This document shows positions 1 to 9,061 of a stretch of DNA of 64,000 nt, piece after piece. The DNA lies in the NCBI GenBank assembly GCA_016200225.1, contig JACQFD010000001.1, positions 167,115 through 231,114 of the forward strand. Direction: 5' to 3'. Numbering within the stretch: position 1 is the stretch's first letter; the number at the start of each line of letters is the position of its first letter. Origin of the DNA: Planctomycetota bacterium (GTDB lineage Bacteria; Planctomycetota; UBA1135; JACQFD01). The translations under genes were made by a program, and so were the position numbers. The notes under the pieces are model-generated. The model saw only the letters and a program-made list of their open reading frames with translations. It made no database searches and had not been told where the DNA came from.

Positions 1-377
1 GCGGAGCGGGCGGGCGCGGAAACGTCACGGAGCGCGAATAGTAATTTCTTGCGATTGGCCCCGTCGGATGCGTTTTTATTGTTATCGGTCGCGTAGCGCG
101 CCGAAAGGACGCCCGGAGAGCCGCCGAGCGCGTCGACTTCGAGGCCCGAATCGTCGGCCAACGTTAACATTCCGGAATGCAACGATGCGGCCTGCGCCTT
201 GAGCGCCGCATTTTCGTCGAACGTCGCGCCCGTCTCCTCGATTTCGGGGAGCGGCGGCGAAATGTCGCCCGCGCCGACGATTTCGAACGGCGCGCCGGCG
301 AGCAGTTCCATCAATTCGCGCAGTTTCTTATGATTCGTACTTGCTACAAAAATCCGGGTTCGACGGGCGCCGTCCAT
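1..377 (-). CDS. rdgB: RdgB/HAM1 family XTP/dITP pyrophosphatase, 3' end beyond window
   Basis: Hydrolyses non-canonical purine nucleoside triphosphates (ITP, XTP, dITP) to monophosphates, cleaning the nucleotide pool. The visible 125 residues show the family's N-terminal phosphate-binding motif VASTNHKKLRE (about residues 11-21), TGATFDENAALKA (49-61) and the catalytic ADDSGLEVDALGG (74-86) followed by PGVLSARYA. A usual family member is near 200 residues, so roughly a third is missing off the left edge. The ATG at 377 lies 13 bases after the rph stop; no Shine-Dalgarno is evident. The rph-rdgB order is common in bacteria, and here they end an operon that starts with a sigma factor. Identity is firm; only the truncation is due to the window. 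Confidence 0.93.
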   Translation of the reverse strand, partial: MDGARRTRIFVASTNHKKLRELMELLAGAPFEIVGAGDISPPLPEIEETGATFDENAALKAQAASLHSGMLTLADDSGLEVDALGGSPGVLSARYATDNNKNASDGANRKKLLFALRDVSAPARS

Positions 378-390
378 GATTTTACAAATA

Positions 391-1125
391 TCAGCCGCGT
401 TTCACGGCGCCGAGCGTCTGTTTTTGTAATGCAAATATTTTTTGGATGCCGCCCTCGGCGAGCGCGAGGAGCGAATCGAGGCCCGGTTTCGCGAGCGGTT
501 TTTTTTCCGACGTCGCCTGAACCTCGAGGAACTCCATGCGGTCGTTCATAACAATATTCGCGTCGACTTCCGCGTCGACGTCCTCGGTATAACATAAATC
601 GAGGCGCGGCTCGCCGCTGACGACGCCGACCGACACCGCCCCGACCGCGCCGAGAACCGGCCAGCGTTTTAGTAATTTTTGACGATCCATTTCGAGCACG
701 CAATCGACGAGCGCGACGTACGCGCCGCAGATCGCCGCGCAGCGCGTTCCGCCGTCGGCTTGCAACACATCACAATCGAGCCAGATCGTTTTGCGCGGCA
801 GCGCGCCCAAATCTACAATTGCGCGGAGCGAACGTCCGATTAATCTTTGTATTTCGACGGCGCGTCCGTCCGTTTTGCCGCCGCGGTCGCGCGGCGTGCG
901 CCCGGTCCCGGCCGCCGGAATCATTGCATATTCCGCCGTGAGCCAGCCCTGATCCATCGTCGCGAGAAACGGCGGCACGCCGTCGGTCCACGTCGCCGTG
1001 CAGAGGACGCGCGTCTTTCCGAATTCTATCAAAACCGAACCCGGCGGAAGTTCTGTAAATTGCCGGGTAATTGTAATTTTACGAAGCTCGTCGGGACCGC
1101 GCCCGAGCGGACGATTGGATGCCAT
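391..1125 (-). CDS. rph: Ribonuclease PH
   Basis: Phosphorolytic 3'-5' exoribonuclease that trims tRNA precursors 3' of CCA. The 244 residues match family length. Motifs seen in order are GWLTAEYAMIPAA, GGKTDGRAVEIQRLIGRSLR, the highly conserved DCDVLQADGGTR and the phosphate-site region LDLCYTEDVDAEVDANIVM. It lies 12 bases after birA and 13 bases before rdgB, all on the minus strand, so cotranscription is likely. Nothing unusual in the coding sequence. Confidence 0.95.
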   Translation of the reverse strand: MASNRPLGRGPDELRKITITRQFTELPPGSVLIEFGKTRVLCTATWTDGVPPFLATMDQGWLTAEYAMIPAAGTGRTPRDRGGKTDGRAVEIQRLIGRSLRAIVDLGALPRKTIWLDCDVLQADGGTRCAAICGAYVALVDCVLEMDRQKLLKRWPVLGAVGAVSVGVVSGEPRLDLCYTEDVDAEVDANIVMNDRMEFLEVQATSEKKPLAKPGLDSLLALAEGGIQKIFALQKQTLGAVKRG

Positions 1126-1137
1126 TGCTATACTCTA

Positions 1138-1953
1138 TCATTCCGCCGCGTCGATTTCATTCGCCGTCACGGCGGCGATCGTCTCGGCCGCGTGCCAAGT
1201 GCGCGCGCCTGAATGTTCATCTTCGAGTTCGACGCCGCGAACGCACGAAAAACGCCGCAGAATTCCGGCGGCGCGCGCGCCGGTGGAGTTTTCAACAATT
1301 ACGCGACGATCGCCGAGGCGAAGACCGTCGAAAAATCGCGATTCGATCCAACCAAAGTCGCCCACGAGCGCGCGCGGGAGCGCGTCGTCGAGCCGAGCGA
1401 TCATACAACTGGCGAACGCTTCGCGGTTGACGGGCGCGCCGCGCTGCGCCGCGAGCGACGTCGCGAGCGAACGCACTTCCTCGGCGAAATCGATCGCCGG
1501 ATCCTGATTCAGATTGACGCCGATGCCGGCCACGATGTTCGCGCCCTTTCCCTGGAGCCGCGCCTCGACGAGAATGCCGCAGGTTTTTTTATTGTTAATT
1601 AACAGATCGTTCGGCCATTTGATACGTGCGTCGATTTGTAATAATTCGAGAATCGCCGCGCGGACGGCGACGGCGCAGCCGGCGACGAGCGAAGGCGCGG
1701 GGGGCGCCGGTTCGGCGCGCAGCGCGATCGAACATAAGATTCCGAGACCGGGACGCGAATGCCACACGCGCCCGCGCCGCCCGCGGCCGGCCGTTTGATG
1801 ATCGGCAAAAATAACAGTTCCCGCGGCGGCGGCGCCTTCGTTCGTTAATAAATCAAATGCGATGTCGTTCGTCGAACCGCACTCTTCAAAAGTTAAGATT
1901 CGCCGCCCCACGAGCCCGACGGTCCCCGGTTGGATGCGCGAACGGTCGAGCAC
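1138..1953 (-). CDS. birA: Biotin--[acetyl-CoA-carboxylase] ligase, catalytic form without DNA-binding domain
   Basis: Activates biotin with ATP and transfers it to the biotin carboxyl carrier protein of acetyl-CoA carboxylase, serving fatty-acid synthesis. Seen: the substrate loop GRGRRGRVWHS (about residues 55-65), KWPNDLLINNKKTCGILVEA (about 113-132) with the catalytic lysines, and a C-terminal BPL_C-like tail. At 271 residues with only about 45 residues before the loop, there is no room for the N-terminal winged-helix repressor domain of E. coli BirA, so this should be a monofunctional ligase. It is sandwiched, with gaps of 10 and 12 bases, between the sigma factor gene and rph. Confidence 0.92.
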   Translation of the reverse strand: MLDRSRIQPGTVGLVGRRILTFEECGSTNDIAFDLLTNEGAAAAGTVIFADHQTAGRGRRGRVWHSRPGLGILCSIALRAEPAPPAPSLVAGCAVAVRAAILELLQIDARIKWPNDLLINNKKTCGILVEARLQGKGANIVAGIGVNLNQDPAIDFAEEVRSLATSLAAQRGAPVNREAFASCMIARLDDALPRALVGDFGWIESRFFDGLRLGDRRVIVENSTGARAAGILRRFSCVRGVELEDEHSGARTWHAAETIAAVTANEIDAAE

Positions 1954-1963
1954 GCCCCGATTT

Positions 1964-3013
1964 TTATGTCAAAAGCGTCGCGCGCATGCGGTCGAGCTGG
2001 CCTTTCAAGCGCGCGACCACGTTGCTATGAATTTGACAAACGCGCGATTCGGTTAATTTTAATATTTCGCCGATTTCGCGCATCGTGTGGCCTTCTTCAT
2101 AATACATGACGAAAATCTGGCGCTCTTTATTCGTTAAATTGCGCGTCATCACTTCCATCAGATCCTTTCGTTGCATCGAACGGATCGGATCCTCCATGCG
2201 CTTGTCCTCGAGGAGGTCGGCCTTTTCGGCGCCGCGATCCTCGTCGTCGTCGTCCCAGCGGTCCGAAAGCGAAAGCATCGATTTCGGACTCGAATCGCTC
2301 ATTTCGGTTTCGAGGCGCGCGAGAGGAATCTTTAGATGTTGCGCGAGTTCGAAATCCGTCGGGCGGCGCCCGAGTTTTGCCTCGAGTTCGTGGACGGCGC
2401 GCTCGACGCGGTGCGCTTTCAGTCGCACGAGGCGCGGAACGAAATCCTGCGCGCGGAGATGATCCAAAATCGATCCGCGAATGCGTGTCGTGCAATAAGT
2501 CTTAAATTTAATTCCACGCTCGAGATCGAATCCGTTGATCGCGTCCATCAGACCCGTCACGCCCGCGGAACACAACTCGTCGACGTCGATCGATTTCGGC
2601 AATGTTTGCAAAACGCGTTCGGCGATGTGCCGGACCATCGGATAATACTTTTCGATCAGTAAATTTCTTAAATTCTTGTCGAGCGTTTTTTTGTATGTTC
2701 GCCAGAGCTCGTCCGTCGACTGGTCGGCGGTTTTTGTATCTTTAACCGGCGGCGGCGCCGATTGTTGTATTTCGGCGATCGCGACGGCGACCGGTTCGAT
2801 CACGGGAGCCTTCGCGGCTGCCGCGTCCGGCTTGGGCGTCTCCGGCTTGGACGACGCGGCGCGCGCGGGCGCGTCCTTTTGGTTTTTTGTAATTTTAAGA
2901 TTCCTGGCGTTGGCCGAAATCGGTCTTTCGGCAATCGCCGCCGCCGGTTTGGATCGCACGACCGGCTTTGGTTTGGATTCCGATTTTTCCTTATGCATTG
3001 TCCGCTTCGGCAT
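1964..3013 (-). CDS. FliA/WhiG-type RNA polymerase sigma factor with low-complexity N-terminal extension
   Basis: Alternative sigma-70-family factor. From the ATG at 3013 the protein is 349 residues. The first ~95 are Ala/Pro/Lys-rich and probably disordered. Region 2 follows (DELWRTYKKTLDKNLRNLL ... YYPMVRHIAERVLQTLP, DVDELCSAGVTGLMDAI, FDLERGIKFKTYCTTRIRG), then region 3 and a region-4 helix-turn-helix (LTNKERQIFVMYYEEGHTM, LKLTESRVCQIHSNV). This architecture matches sigma-28/WhiG rather than ECF or RpoD. An in-frame TTG at 3046 with a GAGG five bases upstream is an alternative start. No flagellar genes are in the window, so a motility role cannot be assumed. It leads an operon with birA, rph and rdgB. 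Confidence 0.88.
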   Translation of the reverse strand: MPKRTMHKEKSESKPKPVVRSKPAAAIAERPISANARNLKITKNQKDAPARAASSKPETPKPDAAAAKAPVIEPVAVAIAEIQQSAPPPVKDTKTADQSTDELWRTYKKTLDKNLRNLLIEKYYPMVRHIAERVLQTLPKSIDVDELCSAGVTGLMDAINGFDLERGIKFKTYCTTRIRGSILDHLRAQDFVPRLVRLKAHRVERAVHELEAKLGRRPTDFELAQHLKIPLARLETEMSDSSPKSMLSLSDRWDDDDEDRGAEKADLLEDKRMEDPIRSMQRKDLMEVMTRNLTNKERQIFVMYYEEGHTMREIGEILKLTESRVCQIHSNVVARLKGQLDRMRATLLT

Positions 3014-3059
3014 GGGTGACAGCGTCGCGCTTTGGACCAGAGACAAGAGAACCTCTTCG

Positions 3060-3065
3060 ATTATA
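3060..3065 (-). promoter_or_regulatory. Possible -10 box upstream of the sigma factor gene
   Basis: The minus strand reads TATAAT exactly here, about 47 bases before the ATG at 3013. Transcription would begin near 3053, which would leave almost no leader for the alternative TTG start at 3046 and so favours 3013. No convincing -35 hexamer lies 16-18 bases upstream, so this is weak evidence from one hexamer. Confidence 0.28.
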
Positions 3066-3085
3066 GGATGATGGAGCCGGAGTTT

Positions 3086-3610
3086 TTAGTATTGCAATAT
3101 TGAGTGGGTCTTGCCGGCCGGAAGTTTCGTCCTTCCCGAGAGCGCCGTGAGCTCAATAACAAATAGATACGACGCCGTTTGGGCGCCAGTCATCGCGACA
3201 AGTTTTCCTGCCGCTTCGGCAGTGCCGCCGGTTGCTAATAAATCGTCGACGATGATCGCGCGCTGACCTTTTTCGAGCGCGTCCTGATGAATCTCGATCG
3301 TGTCCGTTCCGTATTCGAGCGCATAACTTTGCGAATAGGTTTTCCACGGAAGTTTTTTCGGTTTTCGGATTGGTACAAATCCGCAGCCGAGTTTCACCGA
3401 CAACGCCGCGCCGAATAGAAAACCGCGCGATTCGATTCCTACAATTGCGTCCGCCTTTTCTCCGGCCGCTTTCTCGGCAAGCGCGTCGATGACGGCGCCG
3501 AAACCGCGCGGGTCGCGGAGCAGCGGAGTGATGTCGCGAAAGAGAATGCCTTTCTTTGGAAAATCCGGAACGTCGCGGATGAGTTTCTTAATGAGATCGA
3601 GATTGGCCAT
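3086..3610 (-). CDS. apt: Adenine phosphoribosyltransferase
   Basis: Converts adenine and PRPP to AMP in purine salvage. From the ATG at 3610 the product is 174 residues, the usual length, starting MANLDLIKKLIRDVPDFPKK, which is the canonical Apt N-terminus. Other motifs are GILFRDITPLLRD, the GIESRGFLFG loop, and the PRPP site RAIIVDDLLATGGTAEAA. The reading frame stays open upstream to 3712, but that extension is Arg-rich and has no family counterpart, so I reject it. Its stop lies about 40-70 bases before the sigma factor start; argS is upstream on the same strand. Confidence 0.93.
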   Translation of the reverse strand: MANLDLIKKLIRDVPDFPKKGILFRDITPLLRDPRGFGAVIDALAEKAAGEKADAIVGIESRGFLFGAALSVKLGCGFVPIRKPKKLPWKTYSQSYALEYGTDTIEIHQDALEKGQRAIIVDDLLATGGTAEAAGKLVAMTGAQTASYLFVIELTALSGRTKLPAGKTHSILQY

Positions 3611-3729
3611 GGCGGGGATTCGGGGGAGTCGCGTGGGGAAATAGTTTCGACCGTCGGTGCGAAAAACTTTCGCGTCGTTTGCGCGAGAATACGCGCGCAT
3701 CGCGAAAATCATTCACGAACGGGCGCGTC

Positions 3730-5484
3730 TCACATTTCGCGAGGAGCGGCGATGCCGAGCAGTTGGAGCGAGCGTTCGAGCGTGCGGCGTGCGGCCTCGA
3801 CGATCGCCAAACGCGCGGCCACGACCTCTGGCGACGGCGCGTCGAGGACGCGATGGTCGCGATAAAAAGCGTTCGACGCCTGCGCGATGTCGAAGGCGGA
3901 TTGCGCGACGTGGTGCGGTTCGAAACGCGCGGCCGCGATCTCGACCGCGGCGGGAAATCGCGCAATCGCCATCAGGAGTGGTCCGGCGTCGGCCAACATC
4001 GTATAATTTAACGATCCGAGGTCGGACTCGGAGATCGCGCGCCCCGATTTCTTAAGAATACTCGCGAGCCGCGCATGTGTATATTGACAATACGGGCCCG
4101 TGTCGCCGTCGAAGTTCAGGACGTCGTCCCACTTGAATACAATATCGCGGCGGCGGTCCTGCTTGAGATCGTGATAAATGATCGCGCCGATGCCGACCTG
4201 TTCCGCGACTTCGCCGGAATTCCGATTGGTGTTGCTAAAATTCGGATTCTTCTCAAGCATGATTTCGTTTACTTTGTCCACGGCGCTGTCGATGAGGTCG
4301 CTTAGGATGATTACATTTCCCTCGCGCGTGCTCATTTTTCCTTCGGGCAAACGCATCATGCCGAAGTGCGCATGGACGATGTCGCCGGACCACGCGTGGC
4401 CGAGTTTTTTCACGACGGCCGCGAGTTCCTTGAAATGATCGAGTTGGTCGCCGCCGACGACGTAGACGGCTTTTGTAAAATGATAGGTATTCTTACGATA
4501 AAAAACCGACGCGAGATCGCGAGTTAAATAAAGCGTCGTGCCGTCGCCCGTTTGTAATAATGCCGGTTTTTCCTGTCCGTCGATTTCGATGACGAGCGCG
4601 CCTTCCGAAACGCGCGTGACGCCCGCTTTTTTACACATTTCGATCGTCGGCGCGAGATCCTTTTCGTACGCGCTTTCGCCGCGGACTTCGTCGAACGTCA
4701 CGCCGAGTTTTTGATATATTCTCTCGAATTCCTTCATCGAGATGGATGTTAATTTTTTCCAAAGCCGCCGCGCCTCGTTGTCGGCGCCCGATTCGAGTTC
4801 GAGAAACCATTTGCGCGATTCGGCGGCGAGTTCGCGCCCGGCGTCCGCGCCCTTCTTTTCTTCAATATGATATTGAACGTAAACATCTTGTAAATATTCG
4901 ATACCGCGCCACGGACCCTCCGTTTCGACGGCCTTGTCGAGATCGGCTTCGGAGCCGAAACGCCGGAGCGCAGTTAATAATTTACCAAACTGCGAACCCC
5001 AGTCGCCGAGGTGGTTGATGCCGACAACGCGCGCGCCGCGCGCTTCGCAAATGCGCTTGACGGCGGCGCCGATGACGGTCGAACGCAAATGGCCGACGTG
5101 AAAGCGTTTTGCAATATTCGGCGAACTGTAGTCAAGGACGATGACTTCGCCCGAAGGCGGCGCGCCGCCGAAATCGGCGCGAAACGCCGCCGGCAACAAT
5201 TCGCGCGCGAAAATCGCGCGGTCAATTGTAAAATTAAGAAAAGGACCCGCGGGTTTCGCCGAAACGGACGGCAGCGCGGACGCGAGATCGCCCGCGAGTT
5301 TCGCCGCGAGCGCGGGCGGAGCGACGCCGCGCTCCTTCGCGAATCGAAAGCATGGAAACGCGACGTCGCCGTGATTTGCGTCGCGCGGTTTTTCGAGCAA
5401 AATCGCGGTCGCGTCGACGCCGAGCGAGGACGCAAGCGCGCCCGCGATCGTGCGCTGAAATTGTTGTAGAGGCGAAACCGTCAT
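3730..5484 (-). CDS. argS: Arginyl-tRNA synthetase
   Basis: Class I aminoacyl-tRNA synthetase charging tRNA-Arg. The 584 residues fit the family. Seen: the N-terminal Add-1-like domain (residues 1-110), the HIGH-equivalent HVGH at about 129-132 within SPNIAKRFHVGHLRS, the class-I arginyl signature GDWGSQFGKLL, the KMSK-equivalent KMSTREGN near residue 390 and a C-terminal DALR anticodon-binding domain. The ATG at 5484 faces the MOSC gene across 83 bases, which must contain divergent promoters. Codon use includes the AT-rich patches found throughout the window. Confidence 0.96.
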   Translation of the reverse strand: MTVSPLQQFQRTIAGALASSLGVDATAILLEKPRDANHGDVAFPCFRFAKERGVAPPALAAKLAGDLASALPSVSAKPAGPFLNFTIDRAIFARELLPAAFRADFGGAPPSGEVIVLDYSSPNIAKRFHVGHLRSTVIGAAVKRICEARGARVVGINHLGDWGSQFGKLLTALRRFGSEADLDKAVETEGPWRGIEYLQDVYVQYHIEEKKGADAGRELAAESRKWFLELESGADNEARRLWKKLTSISMKEFERIYQKLGVTFDEVRGESAYEKDLAPTIEMCKKAGVTRVSEGALVIEIDGQEKPALLQTGDGTTLYLTRDLASVFYRKNTYHFTKAVYVVGGDQLDHFKELAAVVKKLGHAWSGDIVHAHFGMMRLPEGKMSTREGNVIILSDLIDSAVDKVNEIMLEKNPNFSNTNRNSGEVAEQVGIGAIIYHDLKQDRRRDIVFKWDDVLNFDGDTGPYCQYTHARLASILKKSGRAISESDLGSLNYTMLADAGPLLMAIARFPAAVEIAAARFEPHHVAQSAFDIAQASNAFYRDHRVLDAPSPEVVAARLAIVEAARRTLERSLQLLGIAAPREM

Positions 5485-5567
5485 GGGCGCCGCAATTTAT
5501 AGATTTTGGCGCCGTCGTTGTAGCTTTTTGTCGTGACGCGCGCGCGCGCGAACGGGACATTGATTCG

Positions 5568-6035
5568 ATGCCGGCCGCGAAAATCCATTCCATCCAGGTC
5601 TCGAACGGCGGCGTGCCGAAAGCGGCCGTGGCCTCGGCGAATATTACATTTTCGGGCGTCGAGGGCGACCGCCAGCGCAATCTAAAGTATCACGGCGGAC
5701 GCGGGCGCGCCGTTTGTATCTATTCGCTGGAGGCGATTACAAGTTTACAAAAAGAGGGACATCCGATCGCGCCCGGCACCGCGGGGGAAAACTTAACGAT
5801 CGAAGGACTCGATTGGGCGTCGCTCGCGCCCGGCGCGCGCCTGCGCGTGGGCGAGGCCGTCGAACTCGAAATCACCGCCGATACGAAACCCTGCGCCACG
5901 ATCGCGGCGTCATTCCGCGACGGGAATTCGAAGCGCATTGCTTATAAAAAACATCCGGGCGAATCGCGCTGGTACGCGCGCGTGCTGCGCGAAGGGCGCG
6001 TGCGCGCCGGCGACGACGTTGTTTTGTTAAATTAA
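5568..6035 (+). CDS. MOSC-domain protein (YiiM-like sulfur carrier/transfer)
   Basis: MOSC domains carry a cysteine that handles sulfur for molybdenum-cofactor-dependent chemistry or detoxification. Here 155 residues form a single MOSC domain: KIHSIQVSNGGVPK at the N-terminus, GVEGDRQRNLKYHGG, AVCIYSLEAI, TAGENLTIEGL, and the conserved Pro-Cys in ITADTKPCATI as the presumed active cysteine. I start at the ATG at 5568 because the upstream in-frame extension to 5352 overlaps argS and is Arg-rich. Its last four bases overlap the 3' end of the convergent aminotransferase gene. Its substrate cannot be told from sequence. Confidence 0.85.
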   Translation: MPAAKIHSIQVSNGGVPKAAVASANITFSGVEGDRQRNLKYHGGRGRAVCIYSLEAITSLQKEGHPIAPGTAGENLTIEGLDWASLAPGARLRVGEAVELEITADTKPCATIAASFRDGNSKRIAYKKHPGESRWYARVLREGRVRAGDDVVLLN

Positions 6036-7183
6036 CGAATCGCGCGGATCGCGGCCGCGACGCGCTCGATCGCCGCGTCGCCCATTCCGATATAACTTGG
6101 AATATACAATCCGCGCTCCCAAAGGCGGTTCGAAACCGGGAACGCGTCGTCGGGCGAGGGCGCGAGCGCTTTTTGTTGTATCAAATGCGGCTGGCGGTGG
6201 CTCGGATAAAAAAACGTCCGCGTTTCGATTCCCTCGGCCGCGAGCCGGCGTTGCGTCTCCGCGCGGCCGACGCCGAATTCGTCCTCGATTAATATTCCAT
6301 AAACCCAATAAACATTTCTTCCCCATTCGCACGACGGCGGAAGCGCGACGCCCGGAATATTAGCAAGCAACGAATGATACTGTTCCGCGATGGCGATTTT
6401 CGCGGCGCGCGCGTCGTCGGCGTGCTCCATCTGCGCGCAGCCGATCGCGGCGTGGAGATTGGTCATCCGATATTGATATCCGACGCCGTCGTGGATGAAC
6501 CGCGTTTCATTTGTATTCCCGAGGCGCAGGTTTTTTAACGATCGCACGCGTTCCGCGATTCCGTCGTCGTCGGTGACGACCATGCCGCCTTCGCCGGTTG
6601 TTATATTTTTATTTGCATAGAAACTGAACGCGGCGGCAAGTCCGATGCCGCCCGCGCGCCGCCATTCGCCGCCGATTTGCACGTCGGCGCCATGGGCCTC
6701 GGCGGCGTCCTCCAGAACGGTTAAATTGTACTTTTTTGCGATTCGTAATATCGACTCCATGTCGCACGGATGCCCGTAGATGTGAACCGCGAGAATCGCC
6801 TTCGTTTTATAAGTAATTGCGGCTTCGATTTTTGTAACATCGATCGTCCACGATCGCGCGTCGGCGTCGACGAACACGGGTTTCGCGCCGAGATACATGA
6901 TCGAAAATACCGGCGCCATCATCGTGAAATCGGGGCAGATCACTTCGTCGCCCGGACCGATGCCGGCCGCGGCGAACGCGAGATGGCATGCGACCGTTCC
7001 GTTCACGCATGCGACGCCATGGCGAACATTACAATATTTCGCGAATTCGGTTTCGAATCGCCCGAGGAACTCGCCGGCCGACGAAATCCAATTGTCGCGA
7101 AGCGCTTTTGTAACGTACGGGATCTCGTTGCCCCATTGATAAGGCTGGCTGACGGGAATCCGGGGTTTGGCGGGCTGCGTCAC
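6032..7183 (-). CDS. DegT/DnrJ/EryC1/StrS aminotransferase (sugar aminotransferase)
   Basis: PLP enzyme of the family that makes amino-sugars on nucleotide-linked substrates. The 383 residues carry the family order: PYVTKALRDNWISSAGEF at the N-terminus, ACVNGTVACHLAF, GDEVICPDFTM, LEDAAEAHGA, the Schiff-base lysine in SFYANKNITTGEGGM (about residue 188), and the YRMTNLHAAIGCAQ motif. The start is GTG at 7183, behind an A/T-rich leader without clear Shine-Dalgarno. It lies 48 bases after a sugar epimerase and belongs with the glycosyltransferases upstream, suggesting synthesis of a surface or lipid-linked amino-sugar glycan. The exact product is unknown. Confidence 0.9.
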   Translation of the reverse strand: MTQPAKPRIPVSQPYQWGNEIPYVTKALRDNWISSAGEFLGRFETEFAKYCNVRHGVACVNGTVACHLAFAAAGIGPGDEVICPDFTMMAPVFSIMYLGAKPVFVDADARSWTIDVTKIEAAITYKTKAILAVHIYGHPCDMESILRIAKKYNLTVLEDAAEAHGADVQIGGEWRRAGGIGLAAAFSFYANKNITTGEGGMVVTDDDGIAERVRSLKNLRLGNTNETRFIHDGVGYQYRMTNLHAAIGCAQMEHADDARAAKIAIAEQYHSLLANIPGVALPPSCEWGRNVYWVYGILIEDEFGVGRAETQRRLAAEGIETRTFFYPSHRQPHLIQQKALAPSPDDAFPVSNRLWERGLYIPSYIGMGDAAIERVAAAIRAIR

Positions 7184-7231
7184 TCGTTTTATTAAATTCG
7201 GCGCGCGATGCCGCGTGCCGTAATGGAAATA

Positions 7232-8236
7232 TTACTTAAATACCGCCGTTCCATCGACGAAATCTTCCCAGCTCCACCGTTTCCCGTGGGTGTTGAACCA
7301 GTCGACCGTCAGGCGCAGGCCTTCGTCGATCGTCCACCTCGGGTGGACCGGAATATGCTTCTTAAGAAGTGTATTATCGCATTGGAATCGTTCGATATCG
7401 AGGCGGCGCTTGCGGCGCGGGTCGATTTCAATTTTAAGATTCTTGACGCCCATGACGTCCGCGATTTTGTGGGCGAGCCATTCGATGGAATAACAATTAT
7501 CCGAACCGACCTGCACCGGCTCGCCGAACGGCGCGTCGCTTCGCATCAAATCGATGAGCCAGCGGGCGGTGTCGTGAACATAAGTAAAATCGCGCTCGGC
7601 TTTGATGTTGCCGAGGCGCACGACGTTGCCACGCGCGAGTTGCGCAATAATCTCGGGAATGACGTAGGGCTCGGTTTCGCGCGGCCCGTACGCGTTGAAA
7701 ATGCGCGCGCAGATCACGGGAATGTCGTGTTCTTTATGATAAGTATAACAAAGCCGGTCGGCGGCGAGTTTGCTCACGGCGTAGGTATTGAGCGGAAGCA
7801 GCTCCGTTTTTTCCGTCACTTTCTTCGTCGGCGCCTCGCCGTAGACTTCGGTCGACGAAACATAAAGATAGCGCTTGATATTAAATTGTTTGGTCGCCTG
7901 CAGGAGGCTGAGACACCCGAGAACGTTAATTTGAAAGAATCGCGACGGAACATCGTAGGCCGTCGGAACGTACGTGTCGCCGACGGTGCTTAAGATAAAT
8001 TCGACGTTGTTTTCGGTAATCGCCTGCGCGACGCGCCACGCGTCGAGGATATCGCCCGAGATGATTTTGACGCGATCGCGCACATCTGTAAGATTCGCGA
8101 GCGTTCCGTGCAGAAAATTATCATAAACGACGACGCCGGCGCCGTCGTCGAGCAATTCCCTGACGATCGCCGAGCCTACAAATCCGGCGCCGCCGGCGAC
8201 CATGACCGTTTTTCCTTTAATATTTAGCAATGCCAT
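7232..8236 (-). CDS. NAD-dependent epimerase/dehydratase (extended SDR) acting on a nucleotide sugar
   Basis: Extended short-chain dehydrogenase. Rossmann motif VMVAGGAGFVGSAIV lies near residues 11-25, and the catalytic YxxxK is in NTYAVSKLAADRL, with the catalytic Ser/Thr in YVSSTEVYGEAP. IFNAYGPRE and FTYVHDTA are typical of UDP-sugar epimerases and dehydratases, and the 334 residues fit. An AAGGATAACAAC leader precedes the ATG at 8236. It sits between the GT2 gene and the aminotransferase, so it probably supplies or modifies the sugar for that pathway; the exact substrate is not resolvable. Confidence 0.9.
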   Translation of the reverse strand: MALLNIKGKTVMVAGGAGFVGSAIVRELLDDGAGVVVYDNFLHGTLANLTDVRDRVKIISGDILDAWRVAQAITENNVEFILSTVGDTYVPTAYDVPSRFFQINVLGCLSLLQATKQFNIKRYLYVSSTEVYGEAPTKKVTEKTELLPLNTYAVSKLAADRLCYTYHKEHDIPVICARIFNAYGPRETEPYVIPEIIAQLARGNVVRLGNIKAERDFTYVHDTARWLIDLMRSDAPFGEPVQVGSDNCYSIEWLAHKIADVMGVKNLKIEIDPRRKRRLDIERFQCDNTLLKKHIPVHPRWTIDEGLRLTVDWFNTHGKRWSWEDFVDGTAVFK

Positions 8237-8326
8237 GTTGTTATCCTTGGTGTTGATTTCGGACGGTATCGAAGTCGTATGGTTTGTTAAATTTAGGAAT
8301 AATTTTGTCGTTGCGCGCGGACGCGA

Positions 8327-9061
8327 TCATGCCGCGATGCCGCGATGCGCCGCGCGAGGAGTCCGGATGGCCTCCCAGCGGAGCCGCGCGACGACCCAAA
8401 GATATTGAATGCCCTTTCGGATCATGCCGGATTCGGTCTTGGACACGCCGGCGCGCCGCGGCGCGTTTTCATATGGAATTTCGACGAATTTATATCCGGC
8501 GCGGTGCGCGCGAAAAATAAGATCGATGAAATATTCGCCATAATTGCCGCGTAATTGTATTTTATCAAAAACCGACCGTCGGATTGCAATAAATCCACTT
8601 GTATAATCGCGAAAATTCGGAACCAGAAGCCAGCTCGAAATCCGCGTGATGATCGAACTTAATAACACGCGCACCGGCGATTCCTTTCGGGCATCGCGGC
8701 CGCCCGGAACGTAGCGCGAGCCGACGACGAGGTCGTAACCGTCGGCGAGTTTCGCGACGAGCGCGGCCAGCTCGGCCGGCGGATGCGAAAAATCGCAGTC
8801 CATCCAGCAGACGACGTCGTTTTTCGACGCGCGGATGCCGGCCCAAATCGCCGACGTGAGGCCGCGTTCCGCGGTCCGATGCAACAATCGAACGCGCGCA
8901 TCGCTCTTCGACTTCGCCTCGACGAGGCGCCACGTGCCGTCGGGCGAATGGTCGTCGACGACGATGATTTCGAGGATGTGGCCGCGCAGCGACGCTTCGA
9001 CGGCGTCGATCAAATCAATAATATTCTCCGCCTCGTTGAACGTCGGAAGCACGACGCTCAC
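8327..9061 (-). CDS. Family 2 glycosyltransferase, polyprenyl-phosphate mannosyltransferase type
   Basis: GT-A enzyme of the dolichol/undecaprenyl-phosphate sugar synthase kind, which loads a sugar onto a lipid phosphate. Seen: SVVLPTFNEAENI at the N-terminus, IIVVDDHSPDGT, the metal-binding segment CWMDCDFSHPP, VVGSRYVPGG and a C-terminal YKFVEIPYENAPRRAGVSK. No C-terminal membrane helices follow, so it is the short form (244 residues). The start is taken as GTG at 9061: upstream codons contain no ATG before a run of low-quality sequence. Its product could be the donor for the membrane glycosyltransferase encoded just upstream. Confidence 0.87.
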   Translation of the reverse strand: MSVVLPTFNEAENIIDLIDAVEASLRGHILEIIVVDDHSPDGTWRLVEAKSKSDARVRLLHRTAERGLTSAIWAGIRASKNDVVCWMDCDFSHPPAELAALVAKLADGYDLVVGSRYVPGGRDARKESPVRVLLSSIITRISSWLLVPNFRDYTSGFIAIRRSVFDKIQLRGNYGEYFIDLIFRAHRAGYKFVEIPYENAPRRAGVSKTESGMIRKGIQYLWVVARLRWEAIRTPRAAHRGIAA

